Assembly (NCBI RefSeq): GCF_036456085.1
Contig: NZ_CP138632.1
Coordinates: 1,965,001-2,029,000 of the forward strand
Reading direction: 5' to 3'
Length of the DNA stretch: 64,000 bases
Source: Veillonella parvula
Lineage (GTDB): Bacteria; Bacillota; Negativicutes; Veillonellales; Veillonellaceae
Position 1 is the stretch's first letter, and every line of letters starts with the position of its first letter. The notes under the pieces are model-generated. The model was given only the letters and a program-made list of their open reading frames with translations, searched no databases and was not told the DNA's origin. Both the position numbers and the translations under genes were made by a program. Positions 35,606 through 44,689 of this stretch are shown in pieces.

Positions 35606-36010
35606 ATGTCTGCTACAGAGCGTGTTGTACAGTCGATTTTATATGAGCTAGGCTGTGTTTTGATTGGCTGTTTGGTGATGCAGTTTGTTCCGCATGAGGG
35701 GCAGCCTTTGGTCTTGATGGTTATTTTTTCCTTACTGGCTATGGTTTGGAATTTTGTGTTTAACTGGATATTTGATAAACTAGTACCAGGTGACCGATTA
35801 GCGCGAGGGCCTGTAATCCGCACAATTCATGCAGTGTTGTTTGAAGGTTTGTTTATGCTTGCCACAGTGCCTATTATTATGTACATGATGCATATGAGCT
35901 TTTGGATGGCCTTTGCTACAGATATAACGATGACATTAGTCATATTAGGTTATACTTATATTTATAATTGGGTATATGATCGAGCACGTCTATATTTTGT
36001 AGAGGCTTAA
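35606..36010 (+). CDS. PACE-family efflux protein (AceI-like)
   Basis: A 134-residue protein with four membrane helices and two tandem BTP repeats. The N-terminal RVVQSILYELG and second-half RTIHAVLFEGL share the R-x-x-H/Q-x-x-x-x-E pattern. VWNFVFNWIFDKL and TYIYNWVYDRAR end each repeat, as in the chlorhexidine exporter AceI. Probably exports a small cationic compound; substrate unknown here. TGGAGGTGG lies before ATG 35606. Single gene between repeats and the S-component-like gene. Confidence 0.85.
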   Translation: MSATERVVQSILYELGCVLIGCLVMQFVPHEGQPLVLMVIFSLLAMVWNFVFNWIFDKLVPGDRLARGPVIRTIHAVLFEGLFMLATVPIIMYMMHMSFWMAFATDITMTLVILGYTYIYNWVYDRARLYFVEA

Positions 36011-36020
36011 TTTTAAATGT

Positions 36021-36034
36021 GAGGTAGGTACCTC
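36021..36034. promoter_or_regulatory. Small perfect palindrome
   Basis: GAGGTAGGTACCTC: 6-bp arms with 2-bp centre in the 58-bp gap between 36010 and 36069. Possible operator or weak hairpin; nothing else supports it. Confidence 0.2.
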
Positions 36035-36068
36035 TTGTAAAATCTATATCGTATAGTAGGAGGTTCTT

Positions 36069-36572
36069 ATGTCTACAAAATCTATTACGGGCACAGGTCT
36101 CTTGTTGGCCGTTGCCTTATTGGCGCAAAGCTTGCGCCTTATGTTTCCATTTATTCCAAACCAAGTGAGCATGTTCCTCATTGGTTCCATTACGTCCGCA
36201 ACCTTTGTACTTGCCACATGGCGCTATGGATGGAAGAATGGTCTCGTTATCGCTTGGATTGCTCCGGTAGTAGCGCATTTACAAGGCATGTTGCCGTTGC
36301 CGCCGTTCATTTTGATTACGGCCCTAGGAACGACAGCGTATGTATTCGTAGCCCACTGGTTAGAACATAAACCAAAGGCATTGCTTATCATTGTGGCTGC
36401 TTTGGTAAAAGCCGGCGTACTCTTTGGAGGGTATTCCTTGTTCTTCTCCTTGTTCCAATTTCCACCAAAGATTGTAAATACCATGCTTTTCGTATCTAGT
36501 TGGCCGCAATTGGTAACTTCGTCATTAGGTATAATTTTGGCATTACTTATTACTAAACGCACTAAAAATTAG
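36069..36572 (+). CDS. Polytopic membrane protein resembling an ECF transporter S-component
   Basis: A 167-residue protein with five to six hydrophobic helices. The start (TGLLLAVALLAQSLRLMFPFIPNQVSMFLIGS) resembles the first helices of ECF S-components and ends in a Lys/Arg tail. The size fits that family, but no substrate motif or adjacent EcfA/EcfT genes are visible, so the call is tentative. AGTAGGAGG precedes ATG 36069. It may cooperate with a genome-encoded energising module, or be a plain membrane protein. Confidence 0.55.
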   Translation: MSTKSITGTGLLLAVALLAQSLRLMFPFIPNQVSMFLIGSITSATFVLATWRYGWKNGLVIAWIAPVVAHLQGMLPLPPFILITALGTTAYVFVAHWLEHKPKALLIIVAALVKAGVLFGGYSLFFSLFQFPPKIVNTMLFVSSWPQLVTSSLGIILALLITKRTKN

Positions 36573-36626
36573 GTCAACTTAACTTAGAGTTATGACAACC
36601 CATTCAAAATATATATGACCTTTTAA

Positions 36627-36657
36627 GGGCACTCAAGACCTATGAGTGCCCATTTTT
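36627..36657 (+). terminator. Terminator before the methionine block
   Basis: GGGCACTCA pairs with TGAGTGCCC, followed by ATTTTTG. Confidence 0.85.
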
Positions 36658-36724
36658 GTTGACCGTAATCATTGTCTACTTTTATAATTAATATATTGTA
36701 TACAAATATGAGGAGTTGATAGGA

Positions 36725-37858
36725 ATGAAATTTAATACAAAATGTGTTCACGGCAGTGGCAAACCAGATAGCACTGGTGCAATTTCCCCTGCAATCTATA
36801 TGTCTAGTACATTTTCCCATCCAAAGTTGGGGGATACAACAGGTTATCAATATTCGCGCGAGTCTAATCCAACGCGTGACCGATTGGAACAATTGATAGC
36901 TGGCCTTGAAGAAGGCACAGATGCATTGGCATTTTCCTCCGGTATGGCAGCTGTGGACGCAGTATTCCATCTATTCTCCTCTGGGGATCATATCATCTTG
37001 GGTGATGACTTGTACGGTGGCTCTATCCGCATGTTCACGAATATTTACGAGCAAAATGGTATCGAGTTTACGTATGTAGGCACTTCTGATCTTGACGCGG
37101 TGAAAGCGGCTTTTAAACCGAATACAAAGGCTGTATATATTGAAACACCGACAAATCCTATGATGGAGATAACCGATATTCGTGCACTTTGTGCATTGAC
37201 TCACGAACGCAATGCGCTAGTAATCATCGACAATACCTTCTTGAGCCCATACTTCCAAAAACCATTGACCTTGGGTGCCGATATTGTTGTTCATAGTGGT
37301 ACAAAATTCATCGGTGGTCATCACGATGTAATTTCTGGTTTTACTATTGTAAAAGACGAAGAAATCGCTGCAAAATTGCGTTTAACATATAAAACCGTAG
37401 GTGCATGTTTATCTGCTATGGATAGCTGGCTCGTTATTCGCGGTGTAAAAACATTGGCTCTACGCATGGAGCAACATCAAAAGAATGCCATTGCTCTTGC
37501 TGAATGGCTAAAAAAACAACCAAAAGTAACTAAAGTTTTGTTCCCAGGCCTTCCAGAACATCCTGGTTATGAAATCAATAAAGCCCAAACAACAGGCTTT
37601 GGAGGCATGCTATCCTTTGAAGTAGACAGCGAAGAAACGGCTAAACAAGTATTAGAAGGTATTAAGCTTATTCAATTCGCTGAAAGTCTTGGTGGTACAG
37701 AATCCTTGTTGACATACCCTGTAACGCAAACACATCCAGATTTAAAACCGGAAGATGCAGAACGTAAAGGTATTACACGTCGTTTGTTGCGTTTATCTGT
37801 AGGGATTGAAGATACAGAAGACTTGATTGCAGACTTGGAACAAGCTTTTAATAAATAA
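36725..37858 (+). CDS. Cystathionine gamma-lyase/gamma-synthase family PLP enzyme
   Basis: A 377-residue Cys/Met-metabolism PLP enzyme. It has SSTFSHP near residue 27, YSRESNPTRDRLE, the PLP-phosphate region SSGMAAVDA, Asp169 in VIIDNTF, and cofactor Lys194 in HSGTKFIGGHHD. MetB, MetC and MccB activities cannot be separated by eye. The next gene is malY-like, 10 bp away, suggesting transsulfuration or sulfide release from cysteine. ATG 36725 follows GAGGAG with 9-bp spacing. Confidence 0.85.
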   Translation: MKFNTKCVHGSGKPDSTGAISPAIYMSSTFSHPKLGDTTGYQYSRESNPTRDRLEQLIAGLEEGTDALAFSSGMAAVDAVFHLFSSGDHIILGDDLYGGSIRMFTNIYEQNGIEFTYVGTSDLDAVKAAFKPNTKAVYIETPTNPMMEITDIRALCALTHERNALVIIDNTFLSPYFQKPLTLGADIVVHSGTKFIGGHHDVISGFTIVKDEEIAAKLRLTYKTVGACLSAMDSWLVIRGVKTLALRMEQHQKNAIALAEWLKKQPKVTKVLFPGLPEHPGYEINKAQTTGFGGMLSFEVDSEETAKQVLEGIKLIQFAESLGGTESLLTYPVTQTHPDLKPEDAERKGITRRLLRLSVGIEDTEDLIADLEQAFNK

Positions 37859-37868
37859 AGGAGTTCCT

Positions 37869-39053
37869 ATGGGACAATATAACTTTGATCAAATTTTAGA
37901 TAGAACGCACACGAAATCTTTAAAATATGATTTTGCTGTAAAACGAGGCAAACCTGCGGATGTGTTGCCATTCTGGGTAGCGGATATGGATTTTGAAATT
38001 CCCCCTGAATTGAAGCAAATTTTATTAGACCGCGTAAACCATGGTGTGTTCGGATATACCGAGTCCGACGACGAATACTTTGATGTGTTACAAAATTGGT
38101 TTAGCACTCGTTTTAACTGGATTCCAGAACAAAAATGGCTTGTTAAAACGCCTGGGATTGTATTTGCTTTGGCGATGGCGGTGCGAGCTTTCACCAAGGA
38201 GGGTGAAGGTGTGCTCATCAACCAACCAGTGTACTACCCATTTAGCATGGTTATTGATGACAACAATCGGCATCTTATCAATGTGCCGCTCATCAAAGGC
38301 GAAGAGAGATATACTATCGACTTTGAAGGCATTGAGCGAGCTATCGTTGAGGAAAATGTTACATTATTCCTCTTGTGTAACCCCCATAATCCGGTAGGAC
38401 GCGTGTGGACTGAGGACGAGTTGAAACGCCTCGGCGATATTTGTATTAAACATAATGTGCTCATTGTGAGCGATGAAATCCATGCAGATTTTGTATGGAA
38501 AGGGCATACGCATAAGGTCTTTGCCGCTCTTGGTGAAAGCTATGCAGAACACTGTATTGTATGTACAGCACCTAGTAAGACCTTCAACATTGCAGGCTTA
38601 CAAGTAAGTAATATTTTCATTCCTAATGATTCCTTACGCCGCCGTTTTATCAAAGAAATCGATCGTGCTGGTTATAGCCAATTGAACACGATGGGGATTG
38701 TGGGCTGTGAAGGGGCCTACAAAGTAGGGGCTCCTTGGCTTGATGAATTGAAAGAATATATTCAAGACAATATTCAATTTACCATCGACTATATAGCAAA
38801 ATATATGCCAAAAATCCATGTGTATCGGCCTGAAGGGACATATCTCATGTGGCTAGATTGTTCTCAATTGCCGCTGAGCCCTAAAGAGCGAGATGAATGG
38901 ATCGTTAATGATGCCAAGTTATGGCTCGATACGGGTTCTATGTTTGGCATCGATGGGGAGGACTTTGAACGCATTAATGTTGCTTGTCCTCGTAAAATAT
39001 TAGAAGAAGGGCTCGAATCTTGGCGCCGTGCCTATGAGGCTAAGGGCTTTTAA
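37869..39053 (+). CDS. MalY/PatB-type cystathionine beta-lyase (C-S lyase)
   Basis: PLP enzyme of aminotransferase fold, 394 residues. It has VLPFWVADMDFEIPPEL at residues 32-48, NPHNPVGRVW (171-180), SDEIHADFVW (201-210) and cofactor Lys237 in APSKTFNIAGLQ. These proteins cleave cystathionine or cysteine, giving homocysteine or H2S plus pyruvate. ATG 37869 follows AAAGGAG. It lies 10 bp after the metB/metC-like gene, and metA follows 43 bp later, so all three may be one transcript. Confidence 0.85.
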   Translation: MGQYNFDQILDRTHTKSLKYDFAVKRGKPADVLPFWVADMDFEIPPELKQILLDRVNHGVFGYTESDDEYFDVLQNWFSTRFNWIPEQKWLVKTPGIVFALAMAVRAFTKEGEGVLINQPVYYPFSMVIDDNNRHLINVPLIKGEERYTIDFEGIERAIVEENVTLFLLCNPHNPVGRVWTEDELKRLGDICIKHNVLIVSDEIHADFVWKGHTHKVFAALGESYAEHCIVCTAPSKTFNIAGLQVSNIFIPNDSLRRRFIKEIDRAGYSQLNTMGIVGCEGAYKVGAPWLDELKEYIQDNIQFTIDYIAKYMPKIHVYRPEGTYLMWLDCSQLPLSPKERDEWIVNDAKLWLDTGSMFGIDGEDFERINVACPRKILEEGLESWRRAYEAKGF

Positions 39054-39096
39054 TTAGATTAGGTTATCAAATTGTAGAATATGTAGAGGTGACATT

Positions 39097-40056
39097 ATGC
39101 CTATTAAAGTAATAAAAAATTTACCGGCCATAACGAAATTAGCTCAAGAGAATATTTTCGTTATGGATACTGAGCGGGCGGAAAATCAACAGATCCGACC
39201 TTTGCAAATTTTGCTAGTCAATTTGATGCCTACTAAAGAAGTGACGGAGACGCAAATTTTGCGTGCTCTCAGTAATAGCCCATTGCAAGTTAATTTAACA
39301 TTGTTGCATACCGCATCTCGTAAGGCTAAAAATACAGATGAACAATATTTAGAAACTTTCTATCGTACTTTTGATGAGGTAAAAGACCAGTTCTTTGACG
39401 GTATGATTATTACCGGTGCTCCTGTTGAGTTAATGCCTTTTGAAGAGGTAGACTATTGGTCTGAACTCGTAGAAATCATGAACTGGGGCGAAGAACATGT
39501 ATATTCGACCTTCTATATCTGTTGGGGGGCTCAAGCTGGTTTATATCATCACTTTGGTATTAACAAATCTATTATGGATGAGAAATTATTCGGTGTTTAT
39601 GAACACGATATTTATAATGATCGACCAGTGCTCATGCGTGGATTTGATGAAAAGTTTTGGATGCCACATTCTCGTCACACTACAGTTTCTTTGCAACAAA
39701 TTAAGGAAAATCGTGACTTGGAACTTTTGGCTGGGTCTGAACCAACAGGTGCTGCTATCGTTCGTAGTTTAGATAATAAGCATATCTTTGTATTTGGTCA
39801 TGCCGAATACGATTGGGACACACTTAACCGTGAGTACGTGCGGGATATCAAAAAAGGTATGGATATTGCAGTTCCTGAAAACTACTTCCCGGATAATGAT
39901 CCAAAACAACGTCCCATCGTGCGCTGGCGCTCTGTAAGTACACTATTATTTACAAACTGGTTGAACTACTATGTATACCAAGAAACACCGTACATCATTG
40001 AACAAATCCAAAAAATGAAATTTGAACGGGATAAAAATTTAGGCGCTTACATCTAA
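39097..40056 (+). CDS. metAA: Homoserine O-acetyltransferase MetA (MetAA type)
   Basis: A 319-residue acyltransferase with catalytic Cys142 in YICWGAQ and the His235/Glu237 pair in FGHAEYDW. Residue 111 in ITGAPVE is glutamate. In this family Glu111 goes with acetyl-CoA and Gly111 with succinyl-CoA, so O-acetylhomoserine is the expected product even though many annotations would say succinyltransferase. It supplies MetY at 40348. GTAGAGGTG precedes ATG 39097. A long hairpin terminator follows. Confidence 0.92.
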   Translation: MPIKVIKNLPAITKLAQENIFVMDTERAENQQIRPLQILLVNLMPTKEVTETQILRALSNSPLQVNLTLLHTASRKAKNTDEQYLETFYRTFDEVKDQFFDGMIITGAPVELMPFEEVDYWSELVEIMNWGEEHVYSTFYICWGAQAGLYHHFGINKSIMDEKLFGVYEHDIYNDRPVLMRGFDEKFWMPHSRHTTVSLQQIKENRDLELLAGSEPTGAAIVRSLDNKHIFVFGHAEYDWDTLNREYVRDIKKGMDIAVPENYFPDNDPKQRPIVRWRSVSTLLFTNWLNYYVYQETPYIIEQIQKMKFERDKNLGAYI

Positions 40057-40096
40057 ATGTAAGTACTTATTTCTAATCTATTGATAGTAATATGTA

Positions 40097-40163
40097 CCCC
40101 TAATTACTTCTAACATTTCTCAAGGGAACTAGTTCTTTGGAAGTAATTAGGGGATTTTTATTT
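40097..40163 (+). terminator. Long-stem terminator after metA
   Basis: CCCCTAATTACTTC (40097-40110) pairs perfectly with GAAGTAATTAGGGG (40140-40153), then ATTTTTATTTTT. Confidence 0.85.
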
Positions 40164-40347
40164 TTCATAAAATGATTTAGTTCGCATTAGAGTCTTTGGT
40201 AAAAGTTTTTATCGTCCTTTGCTTACCATAGTTTAAAGTTATGGAGAAGACCATATAAAAAATAGTAGACATATTTTTTAAAACATAGTACTATACTAGG
40301 CATAAAGAATGAACTCAATTCACAGTTAATATAAAGGAGTTGTTATA

Positions 40348-41619
40348 ATGAGCAAACAATACAGATTTGAAACATTACAATTACATGCTGGTCATACCGT
40401 TGATCCAACAGGTTCTCGTGCAGTACCTATTTACCAAACTACATCTTTCGTATTTAAAGATGCAGAAGAAGCAGCAGGCCGTTTTGCATTGACTAATCCT
40501 GGTGGTATTTACTCTCGCCTTGGCAATCCTACTACAGATGTATTGGATGCTCGTGTGGCAGAACTTGAAGGCGGTGCAGCTGGTATCGCAGTAGCATCTG
40601 GTTCTGCAGCGGTTACGTACTCTATTTTAAATGTAGCAGATGCTGGTGATAATATTGTTGCTGCATCCACATTGTATGGTGGTACTTATAATTTGTTTAC
40701 TGCTACATTGCCTCGTTTGGGGATTCAAACTAAATTCGTAAATCCGGATCATTTGGAAGAATTTGAAGCAGCTATCGATGAAAAGACTAAAGCCGTTTAT
40801 ATCGAATCTATTGGTAACCCTGGTATTAATCTTATCGATGTACAAGCCATAGCTGATATTGCACATAAACACAATATCATCTTGATTGTAGACAATACAT
40901 TTGCATCTCCATACTTATTCCGTCCATTAGAACATGGTGCTGACGTAGTTGTACACTCTGCTACTAAATACCTTGGTGGTCACGGTACAACATTGGCTGG
41001 CGTAGTTGTAGAATCTGGTAAATTCGACTATAAAGGTTCTGGTAAATACCCTGGCTTCTCCGAAGGTGACGAACACTACAATGGATTAGTATTTGGTAAT
41101 TTGCCAATCCCATTCACTGTAAAAATTCGTGCTCAATTACTTCGTGATACTGGTGCATGCATTACTCCACTTGCAGCATGGCAAATCTTGCAAGGTATTG
41201 AAACATTGTCCTTGCGCGTAGAACGTCACGTAGAAAATGCTCGTAAAGTAGTAGATTTCTTGAGCAAACATCCTAAAGTAGCATGGGTAAGCTATCCAGA
41301 ATTAGAAGACAGCAAATACAAAGCATTAGCTGATAAATACTTCCCTAAAGGTGTTGGTGCAGTATTCACATTTGGCGTAAAAGGTGGTAAAGAAGCAGGT
41401 ATTAAACTTGTTGACTCCTTGGAAATCTTCTCCAACCTTGCCAATGTAGCAGATGCTAAATCTCTTGTTATCCATCCTGCATCCACAACACATGCACAAC
41501 TTAACGAAGAACAACAAAAATCTGCTGGCGTAACACCAGATATGATCCGTGTATCTATCGGTCTTGAAAATATAGATGATATCATCGAAGACTTAGCACA
41601 AGCTTTAGATAAAGCATAG
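40348..41619 (+). CDS. O-acetylhomoserine sulfhydrylase MetY
   Basis: PLP enzyme, 423 residues, converting O-acetylhomoserine and sulfide to homocysteine. It has [23 protein letters not shown] at residues 12-34, [27 protein letters not shown], Asp182 region VDNTFASP, cofactor Lys207 in [12 protein letters not shown], and the ~45-residue insertion after it typical of MetY. AAAGGAG precedes ATG 40348. Codon use is highly biased (few codons), suggesting high expression. With MetA next door it gives direct sulfhydrylation. Confidence 0.92.
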   Translation: MSKQYRFETLQLHAGHTVDPTGSRAVPIYQTTSFVFKDAEEAAGRFALTNPGGIYSRLGNPTTDVLDARVAELEGGAAGIAVASGSAAVTYSILNVADAGDNIVAASTLYGGTYNLFTATLPRLGIQTKFVNPDHLEEFEAAIDEKTKAVYIESIGNPGINLIDVQAIADIAHKHNIILIVDNTFASPYLFRPLEHGADVVVHSATKYLGGHGTTLAGVVVESGKFDYKGSGKYPGFSEGDEHYNGLVFGNLPIPFTVKIRAQLLRDTGACITPLAAWQILQGIETLSLRVERHVENARKVVDFLSKHPKVAWVSYPELEDSKYKALADKYFPKGVGAVFTFGVKGGKEAGIKLVDSLEIFSNLANVADAKSLVIHPASTTHAQLNEEQQKSAGVTPDMIRVSIGLENIDDIIEDLAQALDKA

Positions 41620-41744
41620 TTTTCGTACCTCTTGTTTGGAAAACTATAGATCAAACCTTCAAAACTTACAAATGACATCCTTAAGCTGAACTTTGCTTAA
41701 GAAATAGAACACATAACTATCAAACCTATAAAACTTATACAAAA

Positions 41745-41768
41745 GGCCTCCCGCTGGGAGGCTTTTTT
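41745..41768 (+). terminator. Terminator after metY
   Basis: GCCTCCC, GCT loop, GGGAGGC, then six T residues; 120 bp after the stop. Confidence 0.9.
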
Positions 41769-41841
41769 GTTATTAGTGTGTGTTGTCTTTATAAGAATGA
41801 AATGTTGTGTAGGTGTAATACAACCTTGATAGAATGGGCAT

Positions 41842-41870
41842 AAAAAGACCTTGGATTTAATGATCCAAGG
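41842..41870 (-). terminator. Terminator of the 42098 PepSY transcript
   Basis: On the - strand CCTTGGAT pairs with ATCCAAGG, followed by TCTTTTT (41848-41842). This implies a 3' untranslated region of about 230 nt after the stop codon. Confidence 0.75.
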
Positions 41871-41875
41871 CCTTT

Positions 41876-42050
41876 AAGGGAGTATAGTGTGTGTAACGTT
41901 TGGTCTGTGGTGTGTGAGCACAGACCGTTTTCCTATTGTGTGAGATAGGATTTAGGGAGTCCGTGGTTAGTGTTACGGACTCTCTGAGAGTGTGTTAGAG
42001 AGTGTATCTAAAGGATACAGTGTGTATAGTATGTGTGTTATATGTGTAGT
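41876..42050 (-). ncRNA. Hairpin array with ACACA loops in the 3' UTR of the PepSY gene
   Basis: Read on the - strand, perfect stems of 5-8 bp follow one another: 42018/42004 (GTATC), 42003/41979 (ACTCTCT), 41982/41957 (GAGTCCG), 41950/41931 (TCCTAT) and 41926/41902 (GGTCTGTG). Three loops are UCACACAC-, CUCACACA- and AACACAC-like, and the linkers are AC-rich (42019-42050). Two of the stems overlap by a few bases and are alternatives. No open reading frame explains the pattern. It may be a protein-binding 3' UTR or a processed small RNA. Confidence 0.55.
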
Positions 42051-42097
42051 GTGTCATCTAAGTGGGTTAGGATAGGGTTTCACTTGATGATAAAATC

Positions 42098-42685
42098 TTA
42101 GTATTTTGTGTTTTTAACTTTAGCGCTAATAACTTTGCCGGATGTAGCGTCTACTTTTACTTCCGCATTTTTACCGCCGCCAGTTGTCATATCAAATTCA
42201 TATACAACTCTGCCGTTTTCACGTTCAACAGTCCAATCCATAGTTTGGAAATCAGAACCAACTTTTTCCATAGCTTTTGTTTCAGCTACTTCAGGAATGA
42301 TGATGTTTTGAACGTTAATTGTTTTAGAAGCTTTGGAGTAACCTTTTACTTCTTTGCCAACGATTTGACCAGATGCTTCGTCTACTTTAATTTCTACTTC
42401 GCGGTTGCCATAATAACCTTCTACTTCATAGTAAGGATTGTGTTTTGCATCATAGGAAATAGATTTTACAGTAGCGCCAGGGAATTGTTGTTGGAATACT
42501 GTAACAGCGCCCATGTAATCAACAGAATAGTTTGCTTGTGCGGATGGAGCAACGCTACCAACACCGTTCCAGTTGCTATGGTTGTTGTAACCATGGTTGC
42601 TAGCTGCACCAACTACACCTGCTAATAATACTGTACTAACGCCAAATGCACATAGTACTTTGGATACTTTCTTAACATTTTTCAT
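42098..42685 (-). CDS. Secreted protein with two PepSY-type repeats
   Basis: A 195-residue exported protein. Signal peptide about 1-30 (KVLCAFGVSTVLLAGVVGAAS), an Asn/His/Ser-rich spacer, then two PepSY repeats: VFQQQFPGATVKSISYDAKHNPYYEVEGY...VDEASGQIVGKEV, and a second ending VDATSGKVISAKV. ATG 42685 follows AGGAGGC. It is the third PepSY gene in the window (13761, 14841), with a canonical VDxxSGxV hallmark. Its long 3' UTR carries a striking hairpin array. Confidence 0.82.
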   Translation of the reverse strand: MKNVKKVSKVLCAFGVSTVLLAGVVGAASNHGYNNHSNWNGVGSVAPSAQANYSVDYMGAVTVFQQQFPGATVKSISYDAKHNPYYEVEGYYGNREVEIKVDEASGQIVGKEVKGYSKASKTINVQNIIIPEVAETKAMEKVGSDFQTMDWTVERENGRVVYEFDMTTGGGKNAEVKVDATSGKVISAKVKNTKY

Positions 42686-42740
42686 AAGCAATGCCTCCTG
42701 ATAGCAAATTATAATTTTCGTTTAGTTACGATTTTGTGAA

Positions 42741-42762
42741 AGTAGATTTTACTCAATCTACT
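42741..42762. promoter_or_regulatory. Inverted repeat near the PepSY promoter
   Basis: AGTAGATT and AATCTACT, perfect 8-bp arms around six bases, 56 bp upstream of the PepSY start. Confidence 0.4.
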
Positions 42763-42938
42763 TATATATAATTTAATCTTGTTATATGAAAATAAGGTGA
42801 AATTAGATGATTTTTGTATGAAGATGAGTATATCTTTTAGTTATTATGAACTATTGATAATAACTATTAGCTATAGTCAAAATTAAAAAGTACTAAAAAC
42901 ATAGTATATATAGTATTAGACTATATAGTAAACTAAAA

Positions 42939-42957
42939 GTCAACTATTATAGTTGAC
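42939..42957. promoter_or_regulatory. 19-bp palindrome upstream of bioY
   Basis: GTCAACTAT and ATAGTTGAC with one central base. It resembles an operator; BirA is a guess because bioY follows. Confidence 0.4.
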
Positions 42958-43079
42958 AATTAAAAATACAAGTGCTTTAATTTAGATAGTTAGTAGTTTG
43001 TTTCCGTGTTATCTTGGACTTTTATTCTCCATTGATAGCACAAATTCCTGCTTAGGTCTGTTATGAATGGAGGTATACC

Positions 43080-43646
43080 ATGAGCTCTACTGTATCAAAA
43101 CAAACTCGCATTACCACCCGTCAGTTAACGATGACAGCACTCTTTGTGGCGCTAATCGCGGTTGGTGCTTTCATACGGGTCCCATTACCGAATTGTCCGT
43201 TTACATTGCAAATCTTATTTACTACATTAGCGGGCATTGTTTTAGGTAGTCGTTTAGGTGCCGCTAGTGTTGGCATTTATATTGTACTAGGCCTTGTTGG
43301 GGTTCCTATTTTTACATCTGGTGGTGGTCCTAGTTATATTTTGCAACCTACCTTTGGTTATTTAATTGGCTTTATGGTTGGTGCGTATGCAGTAGGACGC
43401 ATTGCAGAGACAATGGATACACTATCGTTTAAACGTTTGCTAGCCGGATCTATATTAAATCTATTTATTGTATATGGTCTTGGCATGGTGTACCTATACT
43501 TTATTATGAATCTGTATTTAGGTAAGCCGATTGGTGTGGAAGCTGTCATTATTACATGCTTCCTAATCCCAGTTGGCCCAGATATTTTCTTGTGCGCTGT
43601 AGCAGCATCTCTTGGCAAGAGAATTATTAAAGAATTACAGCACTAA
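43080..43646 (+). CDS. bioY: Biotin transporter BioY
   Basis: Inner-membrane S-component of the ECF biotin importer, 188 residues and about six helices. The family signature is clear: RVPLPNCPFTLQILFTTLAG, GVPIFTSGGGPSYILQPTFGYLIGF, and a late Asp in VGPDIFLCAVAASLG. AATGGAGG precedes the ATG. No EcfA/EcfT genes are adjacent, so it may work alone or with a shared energising module. Complements bioD/bioA at the start of the window. Confidence 0.93.
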   Translation: MSSTVSKQTRITTRQLTMTALFVALIAVGAFIRVPLPNCPFTLQILFTTLAGIVLGSRLGAASVGIYIVLGLVGVPIFTSGGGPSYILQPTFGYLIGFMVGAYAVGRIAETMDTLSFKRLLAGSILNLFIVYGLGMVYLYFIMNLYLGKPIGVEAVIITCFLIPVGPDIFLCAVAASLGKRIIKELQH

Positions 43647-43829
43647 TAGAATGTTTTAATAACTATTTTTTAATAACTATTATAATTAGAATAACTAGAA
43701 AAAAAATATAATAAATATAATAACTATAATAACTATTATAACTATTATAAGGAATTAATCTGTTGTAGATTCATATAGATATTGAATTATGAAATATACG
43801 TTATTTTATTCAACAGAATCATTCCTATT

Positions 43830-43857
43830 AAAAACGAGGCGTTAAGCCTCGTTTTTT
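43830..43857. terminator. Bidirectional terminator between bioY and the TIGR03943 gene
   Basis: AAAAACGAGGC, GTTAA loop, GCCTCGTTTTTT. Confidence 0.9.
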
Positions 43858-43866
43858 ATGTAATTC

Positions 43867-44631
43867 TTAAGGGTATACATAGCCTAATATAGGTTCTGCA
43901 GATTTGATTTTTGTAATCTCTACATATGGTTGTTTACGACCGTGGAAGTCTCGCGTAGAAACCTTTCCTTCAATCGATACCCATTGTTCATTTTGTAAGC
44001 TATCACCATCTGTTTTATAGGCTGTCATGCCAATAGGGGCAACGTCAGCAATACAACAAGCCATAGCCATACGAGAAATAGTAAATTCGTTAGATTTTAA
44101 TGTATTATCTTCGCGGTTCACATAGCCTGTCATATAAACTGTGTAGTCTTTATATTGATCCGCATTAGATCCAACTTTTACAATGGTTTGATAGAAATTG
44201 TCTGAGTTCAAAACGATTTCTTTTTTGTCCTTGGAAATTCCTGGCTCTTTACTTTCACTGTTAACGGTGACAACCTCTCCAATAGCATCGTTTGTAAAGT
44301 CAAAATTGTTAGTATCATCGTTTACACGAGCGGCACCATGAACGCCTGTTGATGGTACAAGAACAGGAGGAACGATGAGCAACATAATAGGAATAATAAT
44401 TGGAACGATAGATTTCCAGTTATGTTTGTAGTATTTTGACGGAGCCCAAATAATCGTCGCTAAACCGCCTAAAATAAGGGCAACGCCACTAATACCTAGT
44501 AAAAGTTCATAACGAGGTGCAATATAGTTCAAATAACGACCTGTCACAATGAGGTAAATACAACAGATACCTAAGATGAGATACAATAGACCTTTCACGA
44601 TAGAAAAGCGATCTTTCAGTCCTAATGTCAT
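43867..44631 (-). CDS. TIGR03943/DUF1980 family putative permease partner (YcgQ-like)
   Basis: A 254-residue protein: two N-terminal helix pairs (about 12-28, 44-62 and 75-90), then a soluble domain. That domain contains DYTVYMTGYVNREDN, RMAMACCIADVAPIG and a C-terminal WVSIEGKVSTRDF OB-like fold. The CC-IADVAP segment is the family hallmark. These proteins occur next to DUF318 permeases, and the next gene upstream is such a permease, so they likely form one complex. Substrate unknown; the CobW-type GTPase in the operon suggests metal trafficking. Confidence 0.75.
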   Translation of the reverse strand: MTLGLKDRFSIVKGLLYLILGICCIYLIVTGRYLNYIAPRYELLLGISGVALILGGLATIIWAPSKYYKHNWKSIVPIIIPIMLLIVPPVLVPSTGVHGAARVNDDTNNFDFTNDAIGEVVTVNSESKEPGISKDKKEIVLNSDNFYQTIVKVGSNADQYKDYTVYMTGYVNREDNTLKSNEFTISRMAMACCIADVAPIGMTAYKTDGDSLQNEQWVSIEGKVSTRDFHGRKQPYVEITKIKSAEPILGYVYP

Positions 44632-44689
44632 GAAATCATCTCCTTTTAATTAATTAAGAACTGAGATAATGATTATAAAAATTTGTAAA

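Larger units (their letters stand above)
42686..43079. other. 394-bp divergent region with inverted repeats
   Basis: No gene. Perfect repeats are AGTAGATT-N6-AATCTACT (42741-42762, next to TGTGAAAGT at 42735) and GTCAACTAT-T-ATAGTTGAC (42939-42957). Either could be a regulator site for the divergent PepSY and bioY genes. Confidence 0.4.

Noticed and set aside
43660-43765. AT-rich stretch with repeated ATAACTAT as a possible replication or att site
   Set aside because: Simple AT repeats without DnaA boxes or a clear core repeat; treated as intergenic filler.
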